Assembly (NCBI RefSeq): GCF_000212355.1 | Contig: NC_015496.1 | Location: 1,996,501 to 2,060,500, forward strand | Direction: 5' to 3' | DNA length: 64,000 nt | From: Dokdonia sp. 4H-3-7-5 | GTDB taxonomy: Bacteria; Bacteroidota; Bacteroidia; Flavobacteriales; Flavobacteriaceae | Part shown: one piece after another, positions 45,945 to 54,510 of the stretch | How positions within the stretch are numbered: the stretch's first letter is position 1 | Layout: each line of letters begins with the position of its first letter | Notes under the pieces: generated by a model | The model's database searches: none | What the model saw: only the letters and a program-made list of their open reading frames with translations | What the model was told of the DNA's origin: nothing | Translations under genes and position numbers: made by a program

Positions 45945-46836
45945 GCTTAAGGCATACCTTCATTTTCACCTCATAGTATTTATTTGGGGATTTACAGCAG
46001 TACTTGGAGCGCTTATAACTATAGATGCTGTGCCCTTAGTTTGGTTCAGAATGGGACTAGCAAGTATTTTCATATTTGTGTACATAAAGATTCGAGGGGT
46101 CTCTCTTGCAGTTTCGCGTAAAACATTAGTAGGTTTTGCTATTGCAGGTTTAGTCATTGCTGTGCACTGGCTTACCTTTTTTGGGGCAATTAAGGAATCT
46201 AATGTCTCTATTACACTTGCAATGATGAGTACAGGCGCATTTTTTACAGCCCTACTCGAACCTATATTTTATAAGCGTAAAGTAATCTGGTATGAGTTAC
46301 TTTTTGGAGCTATCGTTGTAGGCGCACTATATGTTATTTTTGAAGTAGAAACTGCCTATCAAACGGGAATATTACTAGCGCTCTTTTCTGCATTTTTGTC
46401 GGCAGTATTTACCTTAATTAATGGGAAGTTTATAGAAAACCATCATCCTACAAAAATATCCTTTTACGAGTTACTCATCGGGAGTCTGTGTGTGACAGCC
46501 TATCTCGTAATTGCAAGGCCAGACACATTCTTTTCTGCACAGTTTTTTGTCTTACCTACTATGGATTGGGTATACATTGGTATATTAGCCTCTGTGTGTA
46601 CGGCTTATGCTTTTATAGCAGCTGTAGCAGTTATGAAACATTTAAGTCCTTATACGATCATGCTTACCATCAATCTTGAACCTGTATATGGAATTTTACT
46701 AGCATTTATAGTGCTAGGAGATGCAGAGCAAATGAGTAAAGAATTTTACTATGGCGCGCTTGTAATTCTCGCCGTAGTTATTGCAAATGGAGTGCTTAAG
46801 AATAGTAAAAAATTCAAGGCTGTTAAAGAGGCTTGA
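45931..46836 (+). CDS. EamA/DMT-family membrane transporter
   Basis: 301 residues from ATG at 45931, inside the permease 3' end. Ten membrane helices in two EamA halves (HFHLIVFIWGFTAVLGALI begins the first; SVCTAYAFIAAVAVMKHLSPY and NLEPVYGILLAFIVLGD are in the second). Such proteins export metabolites or amino acids; the substrate is unknown. Confidence 0.9.
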   Translation: MQNDKLKAYLHFHLIVFIWGFTAVLGALITIDAVPLVWFRMGLASIFIFVYIKIRGVSLAVSRKTLVGFAIAGLVIAVHWLTFFGAIKESNVSITLAMMSTGAFFTALLEPIFYKRKVIWYELLFGAIVVGALYVIFEVETAYQTGILLALFSAFLSAVFTLINGKFIENHHPTKISFYELLIGSLCVTAYLVIARPDTFFSAQFFVLPTMDWVYIGILASVCTAYAFIAAVAVMKHLSPYTIMLTINLEPVYGILLAFIVLGDAEQMSKEFYYGALVILAVVIANGVLKNSKKFKAVKEA

Positions 46837-46862
46837 GTCTCTTAAGAAAACCATTATATTTG
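46833..46862 (+). promoter_or_regulatory. Promoter of accA
   Basis: TTG (46833-46835), 19-bp spacer, TATATTTG (46855-46862): a good -33/-7 pair. The -33 lies in the last codons of the transporter gene. Confidence 0.65.
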
Positions 46863-46916
46863 TAGACTATACCTAACCGAAAGTAAAGCGCCATTGTGCG
46901 TCTTAAAACCTTGAGA

Positions 46917-47870
46917 ATGGAATATTTAGATTTCGAATTACCAATCAAAGAGCTTGAAGAGCAACTGGAAAAATGTGCCTTAATAGGCCAAGAGAGTGAT
47001 GTAGACGTTACCCAGACTTGTAAGCAAATAGAAAAAAAACTAGCTGCTACTAAAAAGGATATTTATAAAAATCTAACGGCATGGCAGCGTGTTCAATTAT
47101 CAAGACACCCTAATCGTCCTTATACTTTAGATTACATAAACGCTATCTGTGGTGATACTTTTTTAGAGCTTCACGGAGATCGTAATGTAAAAGATGACAA
47201 AGCAATGATAGGTGGCCTAGGAAAGATAGGTGATCAGTCATTTATGTTCATTGGTCAGCAGAAGGGTTATAATACAAAAACAAGGCAGTACCGTAACTTC
47301 GGTATGGCAAATCCAGAAGGATATCGTAAGGCGTTACGTCTTATGAAAAGCGCCGAGAAATTTGGAGTACCTGTAGTTTCTATAGTGGATACACCAGGAG
47401 CATACCCAGGTCTTGAAGCAGAAGAGCGTGGACAAGGAGAAGCTATTGCTCGTAATATTCTTGAGATGACACGTCTTAAAGTGCCTATTATCGTGATAAT
47501 TATAGGTGAAGGAGCAAGTGGTGGAGCCTTAGGAATAGGTGTAGGTAACAAAGTTCTTATGCTTGAAAATACTTGGTATTCTGTAATCTCTCCAGAGTCA
47601 TGTTCTTCAATTTTATGGAGAAGCTGGGAGTACAAGGAACAGGCAGCAGAGGCTTTAAAGCTTACAGCTACAGATATGAAAAAACAGAAGCTTATAGACG
47701 AGATTGTAAAAGAACCATTAGGCGGAGCGCATGCAAACCGTCCAGAGGCTTTTCTTACTGTAAAAGAATCAATATTAAAAGCTTTTGACGAATTTAAGAA
47801 CTTATCACCAACAGAACTCGTGGAACAAAGGATGAATAAATATTCAGAAATGGGAGTCTTCAAAGGCTAA
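46917..47870 (+). CDS. accA: Acetyl-CoA carboxylase carboxyltransferase subunit alpha
   Basis: 317 residues from ATG at 46917 ([16 protein letters not shown]), a better match to AccA than the GTG seven codons upstream. AccA with AccD moves CO2 from biotin carrier to acetyl-CoA, making malonyl-CoA. Seen are [52 protein letters not shown] and [15 protein letters not shown] (oxyanion region). Biotin attachment by BirA (27.1 kb) supports it. Terminator follows. Confidence 0.97.
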   Translation: MEYLDFELPIKELEEQLEKCALIGQESDVDVTQTCKQIEKKLAATKKDIYKNLTAWQRVQLSRHPNRPYTLDYINAICGDTFLELHGDRNVKDDKAMIGGLGKIGDQSFMFIGQQKGYNTKTRQYRNFGMANPEGYRKALRLMKSAEKFGVPVVSIVDTPGAYPGLEAEERGQGEAIARNILEMTRLKVPIIVIIIGEGASGGALGIGVGNKVLMLENTWYSVISPESCSSILWRSWEYKEQAAEALKLTATDMKKQKLIDEIVKEPLGGAHANRPEAFLTVKESILKAFDEFKNLSPTELVEQRMNKYSEMGVFKG

Positions 47871-47895
47871 CAAGACCTTTTTCACTTGATGCCAT

Positions 47896-47925
47896 AATCC
47901 GCGCTTTTCCAGTGCGGATTTTTTT
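47896..47925 (+). terminator. Terminator of accA
   Basis: AATCCGC / GCGGATT stem with an 11-base loop and a T run. Confidence 0.85.
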
Positions 47926-47985
47926 ACCCTTATTAACAATATTTTCTAGTTATTAACAGTTCAATTGTTAATGACCTGTGAGTAC

Positions 47986-48005
47986 TACGCTTTCGCGAAA
48001 GCGTA
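47986..48005. repeat. Palindrome copy 10, 20-bp form (intergenic)
   Basis: TACGCTTTCGCGAAAGCGTA between the accA terminator and dnaB, ending 32 bp before the dnaB ATG and so likely upstream of or at its promoter's -33 region. Confidence 0.9.
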
Positions 48006-48024
48006 TCTCGCATAACTATTTATT

Positions 48025-48032
48025 TACTTTCG
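48025..48032 (+). promoter_or_regulatory. Near-consensus -7 box TACTTTCG abutting dnaB
   Basis: One base off TAnnTTTG and 5 nt from the dnaB ATG; resembles the boxes before rpoN and lpxK. Confidence 0.4.
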
Positions 48033-48037
48033 TAGCT

Positions 48038-49594
48038 ATGGAACAAACTAAGCCGAAGCCAGCATATAACACTTCTAAAGGTCAAGTAATTAGCCTTGAA
48101 AAAGGAAAAATACCACCACAAGCACTTGATCTTGAGGTTGTTGTGCTTGGTGCGCTTATGATTGACAAGAAAGGTGTAGATGAAGTAATTGACATCCTAT
48201 CACCAGAGGTTTTTTATAAAGATCAGCATAGACATATTTTTGAGGCGATAAGAGTGCTCTTTGAAGAAGGGCAACCAGTCGACTTATTAACTGTTTCTGA
48301 GCAACTTAAGAAGATGGGTAAGCTGGATGTAGCTGGAGGTGATTATTACCTTATCCAACTCACTCAAAAAGTAGCTTCTTCTGCCCACATAGAGTATCAC
48401 GCTCGTATCATCTTACAGAAGTTTATACAGCGTTCACTCATTAAAATTTCTAATGAAATTATTGAAGAGGCGTATGATGAAACTACAGATGTATTTGATC
48501 TTCTAGATACTGCAGAAACAAAATTGTATGAGGTAACTCAAGGAAACGTAAAACGTAGTTCTGAGAGTGCTCAGAACCTCGTAATACAAGCAAAAAAGCG
48601 AATTGAAGAGATAGCAAATCAAGAGGGATTATCAGGTATTCCTACTGGTTTTCATAAAGTAGATGAGCTTACCTCTGGATGGCAACCATCAGATTTAATT
48701 ATCGTTGCAGCTCGTCCAGGTATGGGTAAAACAGCGATGACACTTACGATGGCTCGTAACATGGCGGTAGATCAAAATATACCGGTAGCATTCTTCTCAC
48801 TGGAGATGTCTTCAGTACAGTTGATTACTCGTTTGATTTCGTCAGAAACGGGATTATCTTCAGAAAAACTGCGAACAGGAAAGTTAGAGAAGCATGAATG
48901 GGAGCAGCTCAATGTGAAAGTAAAAAGCTTAGAGAAAGCTCCTTTATTTATTGATGATACACCATCGCTTTCTATTTTTGACTTACGTGCAAAGGCAAGA
49001 CGTCTCGCATCACAGTTTGGGATTAAAATAATAATGATTGATTACCTGCAGTTAATGACGGGTGGTTCTTCTCAAAAGGGTGGAGGTAATCGAGAGCAAG
49101 AAATCTCGATGATTTCTCGTAACCTCAAAGCACTTGCAAAGGAACTTTCTATTCCTGTAATTGCACTGTCACAGCTATCACGTGCGGTGGAGACGCGTGG
49201 AGGTAGTAAACGACCTTTACTTTCAGACCTTCGTGAATCTGGAGCGATCGAGCAGGATGCAGATATTGTATCTTTTATCTACCGTCCAGAATACTATAAA
49301 ATTGAAGAATGGGATGATGATGAACGCAGCCCAACAGAAGGACAAGGAGAGTTTATTGTTGCAAAACACCGTAACGGTGGTCTCGATAACATACGTCTTA
49401 AGTTCGTTGGTCACTTAGGTAAGTTTGATAACCTTGATGATTTCTCTACGCCATACGAGTTTGCAAGTAGTATGAATGCTGCCGCAAATGATGATACTTT
49501 TAATCCTAATGCACTACCTAGTGCAGATGATGCCTTTGGTGGACCACCACCAGGACTCCCAAGTGAGAATGAGGATGATGATGTTCCTTTTTAG
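48038..49594 (+). CDS. dnaB: Replicative DNA helicase
   Basis: 518 residues from ATG at 48038 (MEQTKPKP); the frame is open further upstream only because the palindrome has no stop. The N-terminal DnaB domain has PPQALDLEVVVLGALMID; the RecA-like helicase domain has Walker A AARPGMGKTAMTLT, IIMIDYLQLMTGG, PVIALSQLSRAVE and SDLRESGAIEQDADIV. It unwinds DNA at the fork. No intein. The acidic C-terminal tail (after GFGGPPPGLP-like) is typical of Bacteroidota. Confidence 0.97.
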   Translation: MEQTKPKPAYNTSKGQVISLEKGKIPPQALDLEVVVLGALMIDKKGVDEVIDILSPEVFYKDQHRHIFEAIRVLFEEGQPVDLLTVSEQLKKMGKLDVAGGDYYLIQLTQKVASSAHIEYHARIILQKFIQRSLIKISNEIIEEAYDETTDVFDLLDTAETKLYEVTQGNVKRSSESAQNLVIQAKKRIEEIANQEGLSGIPTGFHKVDELTSGWQPSDLIIVAARPGMGKTAMTLTMARNMAVDQNIPVAFFSLEMSSVQLITRLISSETGLSSEKLRTGKLEKHEWEQLNVKVKSLEKAPLFIDDTPSLSIFDLRAKARRLASQFGIKIIMIDYLQLMTGGSSQKGGGNREQEISMISRNLKALAKELSIPVIALSQLSRAVETRGGSKRPLLSDLRESGAIEQDADIVSFIYRPEYYKIEEWDDDERSPTEGQGEFIVAKHRNGGLDNIRLKFVGHLGKFDNLDDFSTPYEFASSMNAAANDDTFNPNALPSADDAFGGPPPGLPSENEDDDVPF

Positions 49595-49614
49595 AAAATG
49601 ATATAATTATAGAA

Positions 49615-49645
49615 AAAGCCTCAATAGTATTGCTATTGGGGCTTT
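49615..49645 (+). terminator. Terminator-like hairpin after dnaB
   Basis: Stem AAAGCCTCAATAG / CTATTGGGGCTTT with a five-base loop; the T tract is short. Confidence 0.75.
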
Positions 49646-49992
49646 CGTGTTTTCTTGCGTTAAATTTCGCTTTCGCGAAAGCGTTATAAATCATCACACT
49701 AGAGTTGCAGATAAACGCAAGGGAAGTATCTCAAATTCCAGGTTTCTAAATGATCGTGCTATTTATTTCTCCGCACAAAATATGTACATTTTTTGATTCC
49801 TCCCTTATTTCAAGTCTGTTGAATTGCACATGAGGTGTGTCTATATTCTTAACCTAGCCACACCGTTTGATGTAGTATACTAATGTTAAAATAACATACC
49901 ACTTGGTTTCATAAAACTACTTTAACTTTAGAATAACTCAGACTTTAAGGATGAACTTTAATTATGTGTCACAAAATCAAACACATATTTTT
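49646..49992. other. 347-bp intergenic region upstream of phoD
   Basis: Contains palindrome copy 11, a weak inverted repeat GGTGTG/CACACC (49834-49864), a perfect inverted repeat ATGTTA-AAA-TAACAT (49883-49897) and a possible promoter (TTG at 49904, 16-bp spacer, TAACTTTA at 49923, one base off consensus). No convincing ORF apart from a short in-frame extension before the phoD ATG. The inverted repeat could be an operator, for example for phosphate control. Confidence 0.45.
49678..49693. repeat. Palindrome copy 11 (intergenic)
   Basis: CGCTTTCGCGAAAGCG, 33 bp behind the dnaB hairpin. Confidence 0.9.
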
Positions 49993-51735
49993 ATGAGTAA
50001 TCCATCTAATAAAAGGAGACTTTTTCTAAGAAATACATTGCTAGCTACTGGCGGTATAATATTGATTCCTAACTTTATAAGCTGTTCTAATGATGATGAT
50101 CTAACGTTGAATAATGCGATCATACCAGATAACCTAACGACATCTAATTTTGAACTTGGCGTAGCAAGTTTTGACCCTACTAGTAATCAGGTTATTATCT
50201 GGACACATTATACTACAGAAGCAATTCAAGCAACGATTACTTATGAATTAAGTACAGATATAAATTTTAATACTATCGTAAGAAGTGGTGAGGTGATTAC
50301 AGACAGTAGCCGTGACTTTACAGTTAGTGTTGAGGTACAAGATCTGGAGGCAGGTCAAAAATTATATTATCGCTTTGCAAACCTAGAAGATAACACTGTT
50401 TCTGTAATAGGAGAGACTATTACTTTACCATCGAGTGGCCTTGATGCAGTATCTATGGGAGTGGTGTCTTGTGCAAACTATGCTGCCGGACTTTTTAATG
50501 TATATGACGCACTTGGAAATTCTGACGTAGATATCATAGTCCACTTGGGAGATTATATTTACGAGTATGGAGAGAATCAATATGGAACAAATGAGAGTAC
50601 AGTTGCATTAGGCAGAGTTCCCGAGCCTAATCATGAAATCGTAAGTCTTGATGATTATCGCCAGAGATATCGTCAATATCGCAGTGATGCTGGACTACAA
50701 TTAGCACATCAAAAAAAACCGTTTATTGCCGTGTGGGATGATCACGAGATTACAAATGACACTTATCAAGATGGAGCCCAAAATCATCAAGATAACGAAG
50801 GTGATTTTGAAACTCGCAAGCAGGCAGCACTCCAAGCATATAGCGAGTATTTACCAGCAATGACAAATGATGTAAATATCATATATAGAAGTTTTAAGAT
50901 AGGAGATCTTGCAGATTTAATTATGCTTGATACTCGATTAATAGGTCGTGATAAGCAACTAGATTTTAATAACTATTTTGGGAGTACTGGTAGTTTTGAT
51001 TTTACTGCATTTGGCGAAGATCTAGTAGATCCTAACCGTAGTATGTTAGGCGCACAACAAAAGAGCTGGTTCCAGAGTACCCTAGCAAATAGTTCTTCAA
51101 AGTATCAAGTAATAGGGCAGCAGGTGCTTATGGGAAAAATGTTTATACCGGCAGAGCTTATCATTACAATAGGAACCATTCTAGGAGAAATAGGAGCAAC
51201 AGGATCGGTGTCTGCCGGAACTACGGCTTTTTTTCAAGCGCAGCTTACCGAGCTGGTAACGCTTAAACTACGTGTACAAGCAAATGATCCAACGCTTACT
51301 GCCCAAGAAATAGGACGTGTGTCTAATACCATTCCTTATAACCTTGATGCTTGGGATGGATACTTAGTAGAACGAGAAGAGTTAATGAATAGCTTTGTGG
51401 GGAAAGATGTGGTTGTTCTTGCAGGAGATACACATAATGCGTGGTATAATGATCTTACCCTGCAAGATGGAACTGCTGTTGGTAAGGAGCTTGCAACAGC
51501 TTCTGTTAGTTCGCCTGGTTTTGAAGGTATTTTAGGAGGTGATGCAGCGACAATCACAGGGTTTCAACAAGCAATGACCATTCTTATAGATGGACTTAAT
51601 TACTTTAATGCAACTGAGCGTGGCTATCTTAAAGTAACTTTAAGTGGTTCTGGAGTGCAGTCAGATTGGATTTTTATTGATACGATTGCTTCTTCAAATT
51701 ATATAGCACACACAGGTTTTTCTGAGAGTTTTTAG
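49993..51735 (+). CDS. phoD: PhoD-type alkaline phosphatase/phosphodiesterase, exported
   Basis: 580 residues from ATG at 49993; the frame is open 14 codons earlier but the signal peptide begins here. A twin-arginine pattern (NKRRLFLRN) and hydrophobic core end at lipobox FISC, so it is probably a Tat-exported lipoprotein. An N-terminal beta domain (about 45-150) precedes the metallophosphatase: GVVSCANY, IVHLGDYIYEYGE, VWDDHEITNDTYQDGA and VVLAGDTHNAWYND supply the Ca/Fe-site ligands. PhoD frees phosphate from phosphodiesters such as teichoic acids or nucleic acids. Single gene with its own terminator. Confidence 0.93.
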   Translation: MSNPSNKRRLFLRNTLLATGGIILIPNFISCSNDDDLTLNNAIIPDNLTTSNFELGVASFDPTSNQVIIWTHYTTEAIQATITYELSTDINFNTIVRSGEVITDSSRDFTVSVEVQDLEAGQKLYYRFANLEDNTVSVIGETITLPSSGLDAVSMGVVSCANYAAGLFNVYDALGNSDVDIIVHLGDYIYEYGENQYGTNESTVALGRVPEPNHEIVSLDDYRQRYRQYRSDAGLQLAHQKKPFIAVWDDHEITNDTYQDGAQNHQDNEGDFETRKQAALQAYSEYLPAMTNDVNIIYRSFKIGDLADLIMLDTRLIGRDKQLDFNNYFGSTGSFDFTAFGEDLVDPNRSMLGAQQKSWFQSTLANSSSKYQVIGQQVLMGKMFIPAELIITIGTILGEIGATGSVSAGTTAFFQAQLTELVTLKLRVQANDPTLTAQEIGRVSNTIPYNLDAWDGYLVEREELMNSFVGKDVVVLAGDTHNAWYNDLTLQDGTAVGKELATASVSSPGFEGILGGDAATITGFQQAMTILIDGLNYFNATERGYLKVTLSGSGVQSDWIFIDTIASSNYIAHTGFSESF

Positions 51736-51760
51736 TTAAACCAGAGTAAATCAATGATTA

Positions 51761-51791
51761 GAACCCTTATTATTATATAAGGGTTTTTTTT
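51761..51791 (+). terminator. Terminator of phoD
   Basis: AACCCTTAT / ATAAGGGTT stem and eight Ts. Confidence 0.88.
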
Positions 51792-51830
51792 GTGCACGAT
51801 TTTTGTAATTTCAACGTTATAAAATTGACA

Positions 51831-53090
51831 ATGAAGAAACTACTTATTTTATCCTTTTTGATATTGAATTTCGCTTTCGCGAAAGCGTCATATATCCTCA
51901 TTCCTATGGATATAGAGACTCAAAGGGAGCATCTTAAAGCATATGGAATTACATACTGGTCACTTGATAAAAACCAAAAAGTAAAGTGGTTACTTAATTA
52001 CAGAGGCGGCTCTTTCTTGCTGCCAGATACCGAAGAGGTACGCCGCGAATGTACAATACGTGGTGTCTCTTATGAAGTATTATCAGACTCACAAACGGAA
52101 CAAATTCTTACAGAAATAGCAAGTCCATCTCAAAATATGGAAGCTGTTGTGCTAGAAAAAGCGCCTAAAATTGCCGTGTACACACCAGATAGTAAAGTGC
52201 CTTGGGATGATGCAGTAACAATGGTGCTTACCTATGCAGAGATACCTTACACCACTATTTACGATACAGAAGTGCTTAGTGATCAGCTTATTTTATATGA
52301 TTGGTTACACTTACATCACGAAGATTTTACGGGACAGTTTGGAAAATTCTATGGCTCTTACCGAGCCTCGCCTTGGTACATAGAAGAGAAAAAAGCAGCC
52401 GAAGCACTTGCTACCAAACTAGGTTATAATAAAGTCTCAAAGGAAAAGGGCGATGTAGCTCTTAAGATACGTGACTATGTTGTGGGTGGAGGCTTTATGT
52501 TTGCCATGTGTAGTGCAACAGATAGCTTCGATATTGCCCTCTCTGCCGAGGGAGTAGATATTTGTGAACCTATGTTTGACGGAGATCCTAGCGAACCAGG
52601 ATATACTTCAAAAATAGACTTCCAGAAAACATTTGCTTTTACAAATTATACGCTAGAACGTTCTCCTACTACCTACGAGTTTTCGTCTATAGATATGACG
52701 AGTAAACGTAAGATTCCTTTTCAAACAGATTATTTTACCTTAAAAGATTATAGTGCAAAATGGGATCCTATTCCTACGATGCTTTGTCAAAATCATACGG
52801 CTCTTGTAAAAGGCTTTATGGGACAGACTACCAGTTATGATCCAGAGACTATCAAGTCTAATGTGTTAGTAATGGGTGAAAACCTTACTAATGGTGAAGC
52901 GAGATATATTCATGGGATTAAAGGGAAAGGATTCTTTACTTTTTATGGAGGTCACGATCCAGAAGATTACCAGCACAGAGTAGGTGATCCTAAGACAGAG
53001 TTAGAACTACATCCTAACTCCCCTGGTTATCGTTTGATCTTAAATAATGTACTGTTTCCAGCAGCACGCAAGAAAAAGCAAAAAACATAA
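51831..53090 (+). CDS. Secreted amidotransferase-like protein, function unknown
   Basis: 419 residues from ATG at 51831. Signal peptide MKKLLILSFLILNFAFAKAS, whose last part is encoded by a palindrome. The mature protein resembles class I amidotransferase/ThuA-like folds: a nucleophile-elbow-like GGFMFAMCSATDSFD and a late GKGFFTFYGGHDPEDYQHR. Homologues in Bacteroidota are often labelled 'asparagine synthetase B', but no asparagine-synthetase motif is present. I regard that label as inherited from the neighbouring asnB and would not use it. The DUF922 gene follows 5 bp later. Confidence 0.75.
   Translation: MKKLLILSFLILNFAFAKASYILIPMDIETQREHLKAYGITYWSLDKNQKVKWLLNYRGGSFLLPDTEEVRRECTIRGVSYEVLSDSQTEQILTEIASPSQNMEAVVLEKAPKIAVYTPDSKVPWDDAVTMVLTYAEIPYTTIYDTEVLSDQLILYDWLHLHHEDFTGQFGKFYGSYRASPWYIEEKKAAEALATKLGYNKVSKEKGDVALKIRDYVVGGGFMFAMCSATDSFDIALSAEGVDICEPMFDGDPSEPGYTSKIDFQKTFAFTNYTLERSPTTYEFSSIDMTSKRKIPFQTDYFTLKDYSAKWDPIPTMLCQNHTALVKGFMGQTTSYDPETIKSNVLVMGENLTNGEARYIHGIKGKGFFTFYGGHDPEDYQHRVGDPKTELELHPNSPGYRLILNNVLFPAARKKKQKT
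51872..51887. repeat. Palindrome copy 12 (within a signal peptide)
   Basis: CGCTTTCGCGAAAGCG, encoding AFAKA at the end of the signal peptide of the 51.8-kb gene; the A-x-A cleavage pattern falls in this segment. Confidence 0.9.
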
Positions 53091-53095
53091 TAACA

Positions 53096-53626
53096 TTGAA
53101 TAGAGTATTTATCATACTAATTGCAATAGCCTTTGTATCTGTCTCTGATGCTCCAGAGCGTCTTCCTTGGCATAGCCAGCGTATACTGCAATGGTCAGAT
53201 TTTAAAGGAACACCAAGTTCTTTAGAACGCTGGGCAGCGAGTTCTAGTACAGGTATCAGTCAAGGATATGCTTCTAATGGTGAGGGGTATATAGATAAAG
53301 CGAGCTTAACTGTTACTGCTCATTTTTATCCGGAGTATTCATGGGTGCGACATCAAGAAAAGAGCAAGCATCTTCTGGCTCATGAGCAAACACATTTTGA
53401 TATTACAGAAGTGTATGCACGTAAGCTTGAAGATAAAGTAGCCGCGTTTACGTTTACTTCAAATAGTCTTGAAGAAATAAAAATGCTCTATAAAGAAGTA
53501 GAAGAAGAGCGTATTGCTACCCAGAAATTATTTGATAAAGAAACAAAGCACTCTATCGACCATATGAAAGAAGTACAGTGGGAGCTTAAAGTCGCAAGAT
53601 GGCTAAAAGGTAATTTTCAAGATTAG
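53096..53626 (+). CDS. DUF922 protein, zinc-protease-like
   Basis: 176 residues from a TTG start 5 bp after the previous stop. An N-terminal hydrophobic segment (possible signal peptide, ends SVSDAPE) and the DUF922 landmarks: WSDFKG near the start, and LLAHEQTHFDITEVYARKL. The latter, H-E-x2-H, looks like a metalloprotease zinc motif and DUF922 is grouped with such enzymes. Activity is unproven. Co-transcribed with the preceding secreted protein. Confidence 0.82.
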   Translation: MNRVFIILIAIAFVSVSDAPERLPWHSQRILQWSDFKGTPSSLERWAASSSTGISQGYASNGEGYIDKASLTVTAHFYPEYSWVRHQEKSKHLLAHEQTHFDITEVYARKLEDKVAAFTFTSNSLEEIKMLYKEVEEERIATQKLFDKETKHSIDHMKEVQWELKVARWLKGNFQD

Positions 53627-53657
53627 AAAACGCTATAATTTACCTGCTAGGCATAAA

Positions 53658-53692
53658 AAAACCCGAATTTCCATTACAGAAATTCGGGTTTT
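53658..53692. terminator. Bidirectional terminator between DUF922 and DUF2911 genes
   Basis: 14-bp perfect stem AAAACCCGAATTTC / GAAATTCGGGTTTT with a seven-base loop; serves both converging genes. Confidence 0.9.
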
Positions 53693-53716
53693 GTATGTTG
53701 TATAAAAATCTAAAAA

Positions 53717-54253
53717 CTAGTTGTAGAAAGGTACTTCTACACGAGCATTACCCCATGCCATATGAAGGTGAGCTCCTTGATCTACTGGCATAAATTCCAT
53801 ACCAAAATACTCGATCGCATCATCTGCTTGTGTTACCGGTACTGTGATACGAGCTACATCATTTGCTTCTTTGTAGAAGTAAGAACCCCATACATTAAGG
53901 TCAGAGCTTAAAATAATGGTCCACTCAGCGCCATTAGGCATTGCATACATTGTGTATGTACCTGCTTTTACTGGCGTCGTACCTAATTTCATGTCCTTGT
54001 AAAGAGTAATCTCTGCTGCTTCATTTGCACCTAGTCTCCATACTTTTCCGTCTGGAGCAAGTTTTGAAAGCTCACGCTCCTTAAGTTGTGGACGGCTATA
54101 TGTTACTTTTACTAGCTTATTTGATTCCTTGTAATTAGATGGAAAAGCCGCTTGATCCATAGGGCTTTTATCTACATTAAAATCTTGTGCATTCACAGAT
54201 GGTGCAGCAACAAATGCTAGTGCCACCACCGCAGTCATAAAAAACTTTTTCAT
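53717..54253 (-). CDS. Secreted DUF2911 protein
   Basis: 178 residues with a signal peptide (ends PSVNAQ). DUF2911 landmarks: VTYSRPQLKERE, WRLGANEAAEITLYKDM, AGTYTMYAMPNGAEWTIIL and WGSYFYKEANDVARI. Common periplasmic/secreted beta-sandwich family in Bacteroidota; no function known. Single leftward gene with a -7 box (54309). Confidence 0.92.
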   Translation of the reverse strand: MKKFFMTAVVALAFVAAPSVNAQDFNVDKSPMDQAAFPSNYKESNKLVKVTYSRPQLKERELSKLAPDGKVWRLGANEAAEITLYKDMKLGTTPVKAGTYTMYAMPNGAEWTIILSSDLNVWGSYFYKEANDVARITVPVTQADDAIEYFGMEFMPVDQGAHLHMAWGNARVEVPFYN

Positions 54254-54308
54254 AATAGTAATATTGTTTTAGAGTTAATTAGTCTTGAAATAGCTCTCAA
54301 GGCTCCTT

Positions 54309-54316
54309 CAAAGTTA
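54309..54316 (-). promoter_or_regulatory. Candidate -7 box TAACTTTG for the DUF2911 gene
   Basis: Exact TAnnTTTG match on the minus strand, with a TTTG 14 bp upstream (54331-54334 on the plus strand), a slightly short spacing. The leader would be about 50 nt. Confidence 0.5.
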
Positions 54317-54364
54317 TGTTGTAAGTCTCACAAAAGTGCTAAAACTTTCAAAATGTTTTAGATG

Positions 54365-54384
54365 TACGCTTTCGCGAAAGCGTA
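54365..54384. repeat. Palindrome copy 13, 20-bp form (intergenic)
   Basis: TACGCTTTCGCGAAAGCGTA in the 257-bp gap between the divergent DUF2911 and asnB genes, upstream of both promoter regions. Confidence 0.9.
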
Positions 54385-54510
54385 TACCTTCAAATTAATA
54401 CGTTTATGTGCAATAAAGTTATAATATGTAACTGTATTTGTGTTATTCGTTTTATTAATGGAAGTGTAATTGCATATTTGCCTTATCAATAACAATAAAT
54501 ATATAAAATC

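Noticed and set aside
46896-46916. GTG start for accA
   Set aside because: AccA proteins begin near MEYLDFE; the ATG at 46917 matches better.
51831-53090. Calling this gene asparagine synthetase
   Set aside because: No synthetase motif and it is exported; only the neighbourhood suggests it.
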